Shown in pieces: positions 1 through 8,936 of a stretch of DNA of 64,000 nucleotides. The first letter of the stretch is position 1. Every line of letters starts with the position of its first letter. The DNA is from Segatella hominis. GTDB lineage: Bacteria; Bacteroidota; Bacteroidia; Bacteroidales; Bacteroidaceae. The stretch lies in NCBI RefSeq assembly GCF_019249725.2, contig NZ_CP137559.1, positions 1,345,501 through 1,409,500 on the forward strand. The letters run 5' to 3'. The notes beneath the pieces were generated by a model, which saw nothing but the letters and a program-made list of their open reading frames with translations, had not been told where the DNA came from and searched no databases. The position numbers were made by a program, and so were the translations under genes.

Positions 1-94
1 TCAATGAAGAAGACACGAATGCGAGCAGGAATGCCACGATTACCACGATGATAACCGAATAGATAATAGTATAGCTATTTGAATTTGTCTTCAT
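1..94 (-). CDS. nqrC: Na+-translocating NADH:quinone reductase subunit C, N-terminal fragment
   Basis: Only the first 31 codons lie in the window; the gene runs off the left edge. The start ATG at 94 is preceded by a strong AGGAGG ribosome binding site 9 bases upstream. The peptide begins MKTNSNSYTIIYSVII and continues as one hydrophobic membrane segment, the usual N-terminal anchor of NqrC. Only 18 bases separate it from nqrB, so it belongs to the same minus-strand operon (nqrA-B-C). NqrC carries a covalent FMN in the periplasmic part, which is not in the window. Identification rests on position after nqrB and the typical N-terminus. Confidence 0.85.
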   Translation of the reverse strand, partial: MKTNSNSYTIIYSVIIVVIVAFLLAFVSSSL

Positions 95-112
95 ATCTAC
101 ATTCCTCCTACA

Positions 113-1270
113 TTATTTAATTGCACGTTTAGCACGGCGAGAGATGTTGCTCTGTACTACACAGTAGTCGATGAGTGGAGCAAACATATTGCCGAAGAAG
201 ATAGCGAGCATCATACCCTCTGGATAACCTGGGTTCATCACACGTACGATAACGGCGATGGCACCGATGAAGAATCCGTAGAAGTACTTTCCCTTTTCTG
301 TACGGGCAGAGGTTACAGGGTCGGTAGCCATGAATACGGCACCGAAGCAGAAACCACCGAGAACGATGTGCTCATACCAAGCGATAGGAGTCATGCCGAG
401 AGCCTGGAAGATAAGCGCCATCACGATACCACCTGCGAATACGGAACCCATGGTCTTCCAAGATGCGATACCTGTCCAGAGAAGGATAATGGCGCCGATG
501 GCAATGGCGATGACAGATGTCTCACCAATACAACCCGGGATGAAACCTGTGATGGCGTCGCAGAGATTAGCGGTAGGCGTAATGTTCTGAGCCAACTGTC
601 CGAGCGGAGTAGCCGCTGTGAATCCGTCTGGCAAGGTGTTGCCGAGACCGAAGATGGCATCCTTGGCAATCCAAACCTTATCACCACTCATAGCCAATGG
701 ATATGAGAAGAAGAGGAACATACGGGCACCTACAGCCACATTGAAGATGTTCATACCTGTACCACCGAAGATTTCCTTGCAGAAGATAACTGCGAAGGCG
801 CAAGCCAAGGCAAGCATCCAGAGCGGTGTAGTGATAGGAATAATCAATGGGATGATGATACCGCTGACGAGATAACCCTCCTGGATTTCCTCGTGCTTCC
901 ACTGAGCCCAGGCAAACTCGATGCCGAGACCCACGATGTAGCTAACCAGCAACTTAGGGAGGACAGCTAAGAATCCGAAGCCGAAGACCTCGATGAAGCT
1001 GGCAGTATCCAATGTACCGGCAGCCTTGAAATTCTGGTATCCCACATTATACATACCGAAGAGCAATGCAGGAATCAGGGCGATTACCACAAAGCTCATG
1101 ATGCGCTTCGAGTCGATAGAGTCGTGAATGCTGGCTCCGCTCTTCGCTGTCGTGTTAGGCACGTACAGGAAGCTCTCGAAACCATCGAAGACACTCTCGA
1201 AGGCATGAAGCTTACCTCCCTCCTGGAAGTTAGGCTTTATCTTATTGAGATAATTTCTTAATGCACTCAT
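113..1270 (-). CDS. nqrB: Na+-translocating NADH:quinone reductase subunit B
   Basis: Membrane subunit of the sodium pump that oxidises NADH and reduces quinone. The 385-residue length fits NqrB. The protein has a cytoplasmic N-terminal stretch (residues 1-55) and then about ten hydrophobic segments. The motif DGFTAATPL at residues 215-223 matches the site where FMN is attached to a threonine by a phosphoester bond in this family; T221 is the expected residue. It follows nqrA by 18 bases and precedes nqrC by 18 bases, so the three are translated from one message. Nothing appears damaged. The family assignment is clear; the FMN residue is inferred from the motif. Confidence 0.95.
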   Translation of the reverse strand: MSALRNYLNKIKPNFQEGGKLHAFESVFDGFESFLYVPNTTAKSGASIHDSIDSKRIMSFVVIALIPALLFGMYNVGYQNFKAAGTLDTASFIEVFGFGFLAVLPKLLVSYIVGLGIEFAWAQWKHEEIQEGYLVSGIIIPLIIPITTPLWMLALACAFAVIFCKEIFGGTGMNIFNVAVGARMFLFFSYPLAMSGDKVWIAKDAIFGLGNTLPDGFTAATPLGQLAQNITPTANLCDAITGFIPGCIGETSVIAIAIGAIILLWTGIASWKTMGSVFAGGIVMALIFQALGMTPIAWYEHIVLGGFCFGAVFMATDPVTSARTEKGKYFYGFFIGAIAVIVRVMNPGYPEGMMLAIFFGNMFAPLIDYCVVQSNISRRAKRAIK

Positions 1271-1288
1271 TTTTTATTATTCATTAAA

Positions 1289-2644
1289 TTAAGCATTCTC
1301 CTTACGCAAGGTGTTCAAACCGTCACGTACAATCTTCTGGAGTTCGAGCTTGGAACTATCTACAAACTCAGCTACAGCAAAGTCTTCTGGGCTCACCTCG
1401 TAGATACCGAGTTGCTCCTGCTTGTCGATATCGCCTGTGATGATGGCTTTGATGAGATACTCACCATAGATGTCCATTGGCAATACACTGTCGTACTCGC
1501 CGCTCATGATCATGTGGCGCTCACCACCCTTCACACGTGCATCCAGCGCATACTCCTTCTTCTTGCCGAAAAGCCATGAGAAATAGCTGCGGGATGTAGA
1601 GAACTGATCGGTGCGTGGAAGTATCCAGCCCAGCATCTCATCCTTGTCGTCACCCTCTGGAATAGCGGTAATCTCGGAGGTATGTCCTCCTACATAAGAG
1701 GCAAGTGATGCCTGAGTACCTGTCAGAGGATTACCATTGATAACTCGCACGTGCTCAGTAGTTTTCAACTGATCGGCTACAAAAGCACTCAAAGGGGTAC
1801 CTACCAATACTTCAGCATAACCTGGAGTCTTGATTTCGCTACCGGCTACTGCTACCATCTTGCGGAGATCTACCTTACCTGTAAGGAAGAGGCGACCGAA
1901 GAAGATAACGGCTGCAGGATCTACAGTCCATACCACCTCACCCTTGTTGACTGGGTCGATATGGTTGACCTGAACACCTACATTACCAGCAGGACAAGGA
2001 CCGTCGAAGACATTCAATTCTACCTCCTTGCTTGCCATCAATGCCACATTTGGCTGGTTGACACCAGCACCGAGGTAAGTCTTGGCGATCTTGCTCAATG
2101 CGGTAAGACCCGTCTTGAAAGCCTGCTCGTTGCCGAGAAGCTCCACCTCAAAGTCGGCTGCCAACGGCATATCACGAAGTGTGGAAACAAAAATTGCCTT
2201 AGGCGTTGTGTCTGGAGTTGTGGACACAGCGTAAGGCAACTGGTTGATGTATCCGAAAAGTCCCGCCTCAAGCAAAGCCTGCTTGATAGCGTCGCCATCC
2301 ATCTCATCCACAATCTTCTTACCGAAATCCGTTGAGGTCTGCTTAGCATCGGCCTTCACCTTGATGCAGAGCACCTTGCGGCGGTCACCCCTCTCTATGG
2401 CGGTCACTACACCACTCACAGGTGAGGCAAACTTCACCTCTGGGCATGCCTTATTGACAAACAAGGCATCACCGGCATTGACATGGTCACCCTCGCGCAC
2501 TACGACCTTAGGAGTAACACCTACAAAAGCCTCAGGAACGAGTGCATACTCGTCAGTCTCTGACACTTGCAGCGCAACATCCTTGGAAGCCTTACCCTTC
2601 AGGTTAATGTCCAAGCCTTTACGTAACTTAATTACATTTGCCAT
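1289..2644 (-). CDS. nqrA: Na+-translocating NADH:quinone reductase subunit A
   Basis: First gene of the nqr operon, 451 residues, the normal length for NqrA, the cytoplasmic subunit linked to quinone binding. The N-terminus (MANVIKLRKGLDINLKG) and the following barrel-sandwich-like stretch (about residues 35-95, VVREGDHVNAGDALF) are typical of the family. It starts with ATG at 2644, with nqrB and nqrC following on the minus strand. The upstream 180-odd bases hold a hairpin and copies of a dispersed repeat. In an anaerobe this pump builds a sodium gradient from NADH, alongside the sodium-pumping decarboxylase encoded further right in the window. Confidence 0.95.
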   Translation of the reverse strand: MANVIKLRKGLDINLKGKASKDVALQVSETDEYALVPEAFVGVTPKVVVREGDHVNAGDALFVNKACPEVKFASPVSGVVTAIERGDRRKVLCIKVKADAKQTSTDFGKKIVDEMDGDAIKQALLEAGLFGYINQLPYAVSTTPDTTPKAIFVSTLRDMPLAADFEVELLGNEQAFKTGLTALSKIAKTYLGAGVNQPNVALMASKEVELNVFDGPCPAGNVGVQVNHIDPVNKGEVVWTVDPAAVIFFGRLFLTGKVDLRKMVAVAGSEIKTPGYAEVLVGTPLSAFVADQLKTTEHVRVINGNPLTGTQASLASYVGGHTSEITAIPEGDDKDEMLGWILPRTDQFSTSRSYFSWLFGKKKEYALDARVKGGERHMIMSGEYDSVLPMDIYGEYLIKAIITGDIDKQEQLGIYEVSPEDFAVAEFVDSSKLELQKIVRDGLNTLRKENA

Positions 2645-2769
2645 AACTACATATTAAATATTTATATAAACTGATTTTCGTTCTTATTACTTTCGTTGAA
2701 AACTATTTCTTTTATCTCCTACAGTTCTCACAAATTATCTTTCTTACAGCATCTTCGCCTGCGAAGATA

Positions 2770-2800
2770 AATCTGTGGGAATCTGTGTAATCTGTGGGAC
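2770..2800. repeat. Dispersed CTGTGGGA-type intergenic repeat, copy 1
   Basis: Three tandem imperfect units of the form AATCTGTG(GGA/TA) in 31 bases. The same family recurs at 7354-7385 and 7529-7559. Similar tri-unit repeats built on ATCTGTG/ATCTGCG are known from intergenic DNA of several phyla; their role is unknown. Confidence 0.7.
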
Positions 2801-2878
2801 TTTATACATTAAAAACTGCAAACATTGCTGCAAAATTAGCAAAAAAAAGTAAGAATGGAAAGAAAAAAGGGTGAATTA

Positions 2879-2910
2879 TTCGGTATTGTAATAAAAAAGC
2901 AGTATTTTTG
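2879..2910 (+). promoter_or_regulatory. Promoter of the TamB-like gene
   Basis: TATTTTTG at 2903-2910 fits TAnnTTTG. Twenty bases upstream lies TTCG (2879-2882), a one-base variant of the TTTG -33 element. The same variant is seen before the decarboxylase alpha gene at 45897. Confidence 0.55.
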
Positions 2911-2948
2911 CCAAAAAAATTAATAAATATTCAGCGGCCCGAAAGATT

Positions 2949-5900
2949 TTGTCAAATACACTTTGCAAAATTCACATCGATTCTGCCGCTAATCACATAA
3001 ATAGTAAAGCTCTGAAAAAGTTAAAACATATATTCAACGGCATCATCTGGACACTGGTAGGTGTCTATGCTCTGCTCACTGTATTGGTACACCTCTCTCC
3101 AATACAGCACTTCTTGGGTTCTCAGGTTTCAAATGCGCTCGCCGATAAATTCGATACAAAAGTGACGGTGGAAAGCGTGAATCTGGGTTTCTTCAACCGT
3201 ATCATCATCGATGACGTGATGATGTACGACCAGAAAGGCGACAGCATGATTTATGCGTCCAGAATATCAGCAAAGGTAAGTCTGCTGCCCCTACTCAACC
3301 AGAAGATTTCCATCGCTTCGGCACAGCTGTTCGGTCTGAAAGCCAACCTGTATCAGCAGACGCCACAGAGCAAGCACAACTTCCAGTTTGTGCTCGACTC
3401 GTTGGCTTCCAAGGATACCACCAAGCATACGCCACTCGACCTGCACATCGGAAGTCTGATTATCCGACATGGTGCGGTGAAGTATGACAAACGGTATATC
3501 GCCTCTAAATCCGGAGTATTCTCGCCTGCTCATATCAGCATCAGCGACCTCTCGACCCACATCATTGCAAACCATATCACTGATGATGCTATCAATCTGC
3601 ATATCAAGAAATTAGCGTTCCGCGATAAATCAGGGCTTCAACTGAATTCTCTCGGTTTTAAGTTGGATGCCAACAAACGTGAAGCTTCGCTGAAAGAGTT
3701 TGAACTGCAGTTGCCACATTCTGATATCACCTTAGGCGACATACATGCCACTTACAGATTTGATAACGGGATGTTGGTGATGCCTACTCTGCAATATTCG
3801 GGCAGTATCGAACAGTCGAAAATCACCCTGTCAGACATCGCCTGCCTGCTCCCTATCTTCCGCCATTTCGAAGATGCCGTGTTCTTCGAAACACAGTTTA
3901 CAGGCACCTCTACCTCTCTGAGATGCCAGAAAATCAACTTCAAGACGGGAAGCGGCAGCATCAATCTGCAGGCAAAAGGAAGAATCAGCGACTGGAACAG
4001 CCGTCCGGCATGGGATGTGGATATCGCCAATCTCAACCTGACCGAAGAGAGCATCAGCTTCATCTCTCATAACTTAGGTAAGAAAATCAATGTTCCTAAA
4101 GAAGTGACCCGTCTCGGCGGCATCCACTATGTTGGTCACCTCAGCGGACACGGCGACAGACTCAGTTCGAAGGGACGACTTGAAATGGGCGTTGGAAATG
4201 CTGACATCCAACTTGCCAAAAACGGCAAAAATATTCAGGCTAAAATAGCTACCCAGGGAATCGCCCTCGACCGTATTCTTGCCAACAAGACCTTCGGACA
4301 GGTGGCTACTGCCATCGAGGTGAAAGGCAACAAGGACCATCTGGTAGCGAAGGGTGAAATCAGCCGATTCGACTACAACAAATACAGTTTCCGCAATATC
4401 AGTCTGGACGGTCAGTACAATCATGGACTCATGAAAGGGCTCGCCTCCATCGACGATCCGAACATCCGCGTGAACATTGAGGGAAACTATGCCATCAAGG
4501 GCAACAAATACGACATCAACACGCATATCGACCATCTGCAACCTTCCATTCTCGGCGTGAAGATGGCTGACAAGGACTACTGTCTCGACGATATCGACCT
4601 GAGCGCCAACAACCAGAGCAGCGACAGTTATCTCGACCTGGAGGCTCCTTTCATGAGCCTGCATGCCAGAGGACAATACAATCTCTCCACATTGGCATCG
4701 AGCATACAGAACATGGTAGCAGAAAAACTGCCTACACTGCCTGACATCAAGAAGACAAAGGCGAAGGGAGACAACGACTTCACCCTCCAGGGCAACATCT
4801 ACTCCACCGAGGTGCTCAACAAGATGTTGGGCATTCCATTGGCTATCAGTTCGCCTATCCACATCAACGGAAACATGTCGGAACAGAGCAATGAGCTGAA
4901 CCTCTATCTCAGTGCCCCACTCTTCAGCTATAACGGGAAACCATTCCACAACGGCAACGTGGAACTCACCACCCAGGCCAATGCGCTCAATCTGGAAGCA
5001 CGCATCACGCAGGGAATGCCTTACGAGAAGGCTCCGGAAATCAGACTAAAAGCGGCGGCGGCAGACAATGTGCTCTCCACATTACTTAATTATAACAACC
5101 ATTCATCCAAACTGCCTGTAAGCGGTTTGCTGAATGCTGACACCCGATTCTCAAAGAATGAACAGGGACAGATGACCATACAGACCAACGTGAAACCTTC
5201 CAGTCTGATGTTAGGAAATACGCAATGGGACGTGAAGGCATCCACCGTGGAATATCACAAAAACCACCTCACCGTGGATAATTTCGTAGTGAAACACGGC
5301 AAGCAGCACGTCATCATCAACGGTATGGCAACCCCTAACAGGGAGGATTCCATTGTGGCTGACCTCAAGGACGTAGATGTGGCATACATCCTCAACCTCG
5401 TCAACTTCCACTCGGTGGATTTCACAGGAAAAGCGACAGGAAAGGCTGTCGTGAAATCTATCTTCCAGGATCCGGATGCCTACGCCAAGTTGGACATCCA
5501 AGACTTCACCTTCGAGAACGGACCGATGGGCATACTCCACGCCTTCGTAAACTACAACAAGGAAGACGAGCAGATAGACATCAGGGCTACTGCTGATGAA
5601 GGACCTGGACGACAGACCTACATCAACGGTTATGTATCTCCGAAGCGCAACTATATCGACCTCGGCATTGAGGCTGCCGGAACCAACATGAAGTTCATGG
5701 AGAACTTCTGCGGCAGTTTCATGGACAATATTGAGGCACAGGGGCACGGAAAGGTGAACGTAGTGGGCGACCTGAAGAAAATCAACCTCGTGGGCGACGT
5801 GGAAGTAAGCGGTAAGATGCACATGAAGCAGTTGGGCACCGAATATCACTTTGACCGACTCCGTGCTCATGCCATCCCTGACGACATCCTGCTGATAAAC

Positions 5901-7316
5901 GATACCATCTACGACTGCAACAACAACATTGCCGTGGTAAACGGTGGCATCCACCATAAGCATCTCACCAAGTTGAGCTACGACCTCGACCTGAAGGCAA
6001 AGAACTTCTTGGGATATGACACCCGGGAATTTGGCGATAACACCTTCTACGGCACGGTATATGCTACGGGAGATGTGGGCATACACGGCAAGAGCGGTGA
6101 GACCGTCATCGACATCGATGCCGTACCGGAGCACGGTTCTATCTTCGTTTATAACGTGGCAAGTCCGGATGCCATCAGCGACAAGAGTTTCATCCACTGG
6201 AATGATGCTACACCTGAGTGGGAAAAGCCATTCTCATTCACCAAGAACACGAAAAAGGATGATGACGATGACGATATGGAATCGGATATGCGCATCAACT
6301 TCCTGGTGAACACCAACCAGAACCTGACGCTCAAATTGCTCATGGACCCACAGAGCGGTGACTACATCACGCTCAACGGAAACGGCGTAATCAGAGCCAA
6401 CTACTTCAACAAGGGCTCATTTGATATGTTTGGCAACTATGTAGTGGATCATGGTATTTATAAGTTGACTATCCAGAACATTATCAAGAAGGACTTCGAG
6501 TTCTTGCCGGGAGGAACCATCAACTTCGGTGGAAATCCATATAAAGCGGCTCTCAACCTTCAGGCTAAATACGTGGTGAATGGAGTGCCACTGAGCGACT
6601 TGAACATCGGTCGCTCGTTCTCCAGCAACAATATCCGCGTAGATTGTCTCATGAATATCAAGGGCACGCCAAATGCACCGAGCGTTGATTTCTCGATGGA
6701 TCTGCCTACGATAAACAGCGATGCGAAACAGATGATCTATTCGCTCATCAACTCGCAGGAGGAGATGAACCAGCAGGTGCTCTATCTGCTCGGTATCGGA
6801 AGATTCTATGCACAGACGAAGAACAATCAGGCTACTGAGAATGCAGCGCAACAGAGTCAGACTTCGCTTGCCATGCAGAGTCTTCTGAGCGGTACCATCT
6901 CACAGCAGATCAACACCGTACTCTCCAGTCTGGTGAACAGCAACGAATGGAATTTCGGTGCCAACATCTCTACGGGAGACGAGGGTTTCAACAATGCGGA
7001 ATATGAGGGTATTCTGAGCGGTCGCCTGTTCAACAACCGTCTGCTCTTCAACGGACAGTTCGGCTACAGGGACAATGCCAATGCCACCCAGAGCTTTATC
7101 GGTGACTTCGACCTGCGTTATCTCATCTTCCCTAACGGTAATCTCGCCGTGAGAATGTACAACCAGACCAACGACCGATACTTCACCAAGAACAGTCTGA
7201 ACACCCAGGGCTTCGGCCTTATCATGAAGAAGGACTTCAACGGTCTGAAGGATCTGTTCGGCATCAAAAAGAAAAAGAAGAAGAACAAAGATAAGGGCAA
7301 GACTATAGGCAAATAA
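2949..7316 (+). CDS. TamB-like translocation/assembly module protein (DUF490)
   Basis: A 1,455-residue protein with one membrane segment near residues 27-50 and then long stretches of beta-strand-rich repeats, ending in a region typical of the TamB C-terminal domain (roughly residues 1000-1430). TamB-type proteins span the periplasm and help move lipids or outer-membrane proteins. The only start that places the membrane anchor near the N-terminus without an upstream extension is TTG at 2949; no ATG precedes the anchor in frame. A run of six aspartates is encoded near 6257-6276 (about residue 1105), and the tail is a lysine-rich string (about residues 1438-1452). No TamA/BamA-type partner is present in the window. 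The family call is firm, the substrate unknown. Confidence 0.85.
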   Translation: MSNTLCKIHIDSAANHINSKALKKLKHIFNGIIWTLVGVYALLTVLVHLSPIQHFLGSQVSNALADKFDTKVTVESVNLGFFNRIIIDDVMMYDQKGDSMIYASRISAKVSLLPLLNQKISIASAQLFGLKANLYQQTPQSKHNFQFVLDSLASKDTTKHTPLDLHIGSLIIRHGAVKYDKRYIASKSGVFSPAHISISDLSTHIIANHITDDAINLHIKKLAFRDKSGLQLNSLGFKLDANKREASLKEFELQLPHSDITLGDIHATYRFDNGMLVMPTLQYSGSIEQSKITLSDIACLLPIFRHFEDAVFFETQFTGTSTSLRCQKINFKTGSGSINLQAKGRISDWNSRPAWDVDIANLNLTEESISFISHNLGKKINVPKEVTRLGGIHYVGHLSGHGDRLSSKGRLEMGVGNADIQLAKNGKNIQAKIATQGIALDRILANKTFGQVATAIEVKGNKDHLVAKGEISRFDYNKYSFRNISLDGQYNHGLMKGLASIDDPNIRVNIEGNYAIKGNKYDINTHIDHLQPSILGVKMADKDYCLDDIDLSANNQSSDSYLDLEAPFMSLHARGQYNLSTLASSIQNMVAEKLPTLPDIKKTKAKGDNDFTLQGNIYSTEVLNKMLGIPLAISSPIHINGNMSEQSNELNLYLSAPLFSYNGKPFHNGNVELTTQANALNLEARITQGMPYEKAPEIRLKAAAADNVLSTLLNYNNHSSKLPVSGLLNADTRFSKNEQGQMTIQTNVKPSSLMLGNTQWDVKASTVEYHKNHLTVDNFVVKHGKQHVIINGMATPNREDSIVADLKDVDVAYILNLVNFHSVDFTGKATGKAVVKSIFQDPDAYAKLDIQDFTFENGPMGILHAFVNYNKEDEQIDIRATADEGPGRQTYINGYVSPKRNYIDLGIEAAGTNMKFMENFCGSFMDNIEAQGHGKVNVVGDLKKINLVGDVEVSGKMHMKQLGTEYHFDRLRAHAIPDDILLINDTIYDCNNNIAVVNGGIHHKHLTKLSYDLDLKAKNFLGYDTREFGDNTFYGTVYATGDVGIHGKSGETVIDIDAVPEHGSIFVYNVASPDAISDKSFIHWNDATPEWEKPFSFTKNTKKDDDDDDMESDMRINFLVNTNQNLTLKLLMDPQSGDYITLNGNGVIRANYFNKGSFDMFGNYVVDHGIYKLTIQNIIKKDFEFLPGGTINFGGNPYKAALNLQAKYVVNGVPLSDLNIGRSFSSNNIRVDCLMNIKGTPNAPSVDFSMDLPTINSDAKQMIYSLINSQEEMNQQVLYLLGIGRFYAQTKNNQATENAAQQSQTSLAMQSLLSGTISQQINTVLSSLVNSNEWNFGANISTGDEGFNNAEYEGILSGRLFNNRLLFNGQFGYRDNANATQSFIGDFDLRYLIFPNGNLAVRMYNQTNDRYFTKNSLNTQGFGLIMKKDFNGLKDLFGIKKKKKKNKDKGKTIGK

Positions 7317-7353
7317 AAATCTGTGTATATCTGTGAAATCTGATGAAAATTTT

Positions 7354-7559
7354 GTCCCACAGATTTCACAGATTTACGCAGATTTTTCTTCATGGAATCT
7401 CAGGCGAATCGCTTTGTCTAATCTCAGGGGATATCTGCAACGACCGAACAGGTCGCATCGGCGAAAATCTGTGAGTAATCGTCTCTGCAGGAAACCTCCG
7501 AATAAATTCCGTGTCATCCGATGAAAAGAAATCTGCGTCATCTGCGAAATCTGTGGGAC
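7354..7559. repeat. Inverted pair of CTGTGGGA-type repeats between convergent genes
   Basis: The unit at 7354-7385 (GTCCCACAGATTTCACAG and on) is the near reverse complement of the unit at 7529-7559. The pair lies between the 3' ends of two convergent genes, where it could fold into a long stem and stop transcription from both sides. A third copy, in the second orientation, lies at 2770-2800. The segment between the pair shows no gene. Confidence 0.7.
7501..7522. repeat. 22-bp repeat, copy 1 (second copy 9280-9301)
   Basis: The 22-base sequence beginning AATAAATTCCGTGTCATCC occurs exactly here and again at 9280-9301. Both copies lie in gaps next to the 3' ends of genes and both run into an A-rich stretch. 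The function is unknown. Confidence 0.75.
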
Positions 7560-7589
7560 AAGAAACAATATAACGGAACCACAATCTTC

Positions 7590-8558
7590 CTATTTCGTCT
7601 GACCGGCATCATCAAATGTCTGGTCATAATCAGACTTCAAGAGGTCGGTATTTTCGAAGGTAAATTCGAAGGCACTACCAGAAGTAAACAGAGGACCGGT
7701 ATAAGTGGTAACGTGATTCTGCTGGAGTGTCACCTGATCAAAATGAAGCGCCTTAATAACCTCATTATCAGTATTATATATATTCAAATCAGCCTGAATG
7801 GTTTCCTTCTCAGATGAGAGAAATACGTACATAGAAATTGTCATCGCCTTTCCTGGTTTCAAATTTGCAAGGCTCCAACTCCTATTTTGCGTATTGTCAC
7901 CAGCACCTTTGACACCATATCCAGTAGTTGGATTGAATACCCTGCTGATATTTCCCGCCAAAGAAGCTTCAATCTTGGATATACCAGAAGGAAGTTCATC
8001 GGATGAATGGAATTTCAGAAGGGAGATGGCTCTTTCCAACTGGCAATTAAAAATGTTGCTTCCACTCTTTACCTCAATATCCTTGCAGACATAAGCCATA
8101 TCGTCCAGGACCTCATTTTCCGGGAAAGTAACTTTCTCTGCAGACACAATATTCACCTCTCCCTTCATCGCACTGGCAATAGCCACCATCTTGTACTTGC
8201 CAATAGGCAAACGCAAAGTAGCAGAACCGAAATCACTCTGAGTGGCATCAGACTGATGGACATACTGAATATTCTGACTGGAATTGGCTGGAATAATGGC
8301 AATGTCGAGACGGGTAAATCTCTTTTTCCATGTAGTAGCCGTGTTATCATCAGCTCGGGTAATAGATTCCCCATTTGCTTCCATCGCACCACTCGAAAGA
8401 TTTGCCTCTCCAAATTTCTCTACGGTTGAATCAAAGAAACTGAAACTAACACTGGAGGTTTCAACCTGTGAAGACTGCTGCAAGGCATCCTCACCTGAAC
8501 ATGCGCACATACCTGTAAACGCAACGGCTACAAAAAGCCATTTCATCAATTTGTTCAT
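7590..8558 (-). CDS. Lipoprotein resembling FimB/Mfa2-type fimbrial subunits
   Basis: A 322-residue protein with a lipoprotein signal peptide; the likely lipid-bearing cysteine is C20 (in MCACSGED). The acidic residues straight after it (S-G-E-D) resemble the export signal that sends Bacteroidota lipoproteins to the cell surface. The rest looks like a two-part beta-rich protein with the layout seen in Mfa2/FimB or related fimbrillin-associated lipoproteins: an early hydrophobic strand set (residues 75-130) and a later one (residues 230-300). No major fimbrillin gene is adjacent, so the fimbrial role is only a fold-level guess. It has its own promoter at 8640-8670. Confidence 0.6.
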   Translation of the reverse strand: MNKLMKWLFVAVAFTGMCACSGEDALQQSSQVETSSVSFSFFDSTVEKFGEANLSSGAMEANGESITRADDNTATTWKKRFTRLDIAIIPANSSQNIQYVHQSDATQSDFGSATLRLPIGKYKMVAIASAMKGEVNIVSAEKVTFPENEVLDDMAYVCKDIEVKSGSNIFNCQLERAISLLKFHSSDELPSGISKIEASLAGNISRVFNPTTGYGVKGAGDNTQNRSWSLANLKPGKAMTISMYVFLSSEKETIQADLNIYNTDNEVIKALHFDQVTLQQNHVTTYTGPLFTSGSAFEFTFENTDLLKSDYDQTFDDAGQTK

Positions 8559-8639
8559 AATTATAAGATTTAAAAAAATAAAAGTCCGTTAGTTAACTAC
8601 AGAGGAAAAATCCTAACGTAGTTTTCGCCATATCGACTG

Positions 8640-8670
8640 CAAATATAAAGAAATACATCGAATCAACCAA
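8640..8670 (-). promoter_or_regulatory. Promoter of the lipoprotein gene
   Basis: On the minus strand TATATTTG (plus 8640-8647) and TTG (plus 8668-8670) are separated by exactly 20 bases, the Bacteroidota spacing. The implied 5' leader is about 75 bases. Confidence 0.75.
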
Positions 8671-8718
8671 ACTATTTTTAGAAAAAAAATATTTTTATTA
8701 AAAAAAACAAGTAAAGCC

Positions 8719-8749
8719 TTGGGGTTTTCAATTTAATTTATTATCTTTG
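8719..8749 (+). promoter_or_regulatory. Promoter of a short leader transcript or small RNA
   Basis: TTG (8719-8721), a 20-base spacer and TATCTTTG (8742-8749) match the Bacteroidota consensus. Transcription would start near 8754 and reach the terminator at 8809-8838 after about 85 bases. Confidence 0.75.
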
Positions 8750-8753
8750 CAAA

Positions 8754-8846
8754 CGTTATCCTGAATACAATCTTTTTACCTTAAAGAAAACTAATACCTA
8801 TTGAATGTAGATCGGCTGCCTGTGAAGGTAGCCGATCTTTAGTTTT
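8754..8846 (+). ncRNA. Candidate short RNA or attenuated leader
   Basis: A consensus promoter and a strong terminator enclose about 90 bases with no open reading frame of note. The RNA would be either a free small RNA or the attenuated 5' leader of the cupin gene at 8937. No known riboswitch fold was recognised. It deserves comparison with short Bacteroidales RNA families of unknown function, but I could not make that comparison. Confidence 0.45.
8809..8838 (+). terminator. Intrinsic terminator in front of the cupin gene
   Basis: A 12-bp stem (AGATCGGCTGCC with GGTAGCCGATCT, one G-U pair) and 6-base loop, followed by TTTAGTTTT. It lies 98 bases upstream of the cupin start, so it could act as an attenuator. 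Confidence 0.75.
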
Positions 8847-8936
8847 ATGATAGCATGTATTCCTTCATTTAATACATGTATTCTTTCATATAATAAATCA
8901 GGAAATTAGCCGTTATTATTAATAAAGAAAAAGACA

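Larger units (their letters stand above)
2645..2948. other. Divergent intergenic region between nqrA and the TamB-like gene
   Basis: No gene is seen. On the minus strand a possible -7 box for nqr (CAAAATTA on plus, 2831-2838) has no clear -33 partner. The nqr leader contains a tight hairpin ATCTTCGC-CT-GCGAAGAT at 2751-2768 and a copy of the CTGTGGGA repeat at 2770-2800. On the plus strand TATTTTTG (2903-2910) serves the downstream gene. Confidence 0.5.

Noticed and set aside
4074..6197. Long minus-strand frames within the TamB-like gene
   Set aside because: They are rich in Val and Glu in the manner of antisense frames and contain no recognisable domain.
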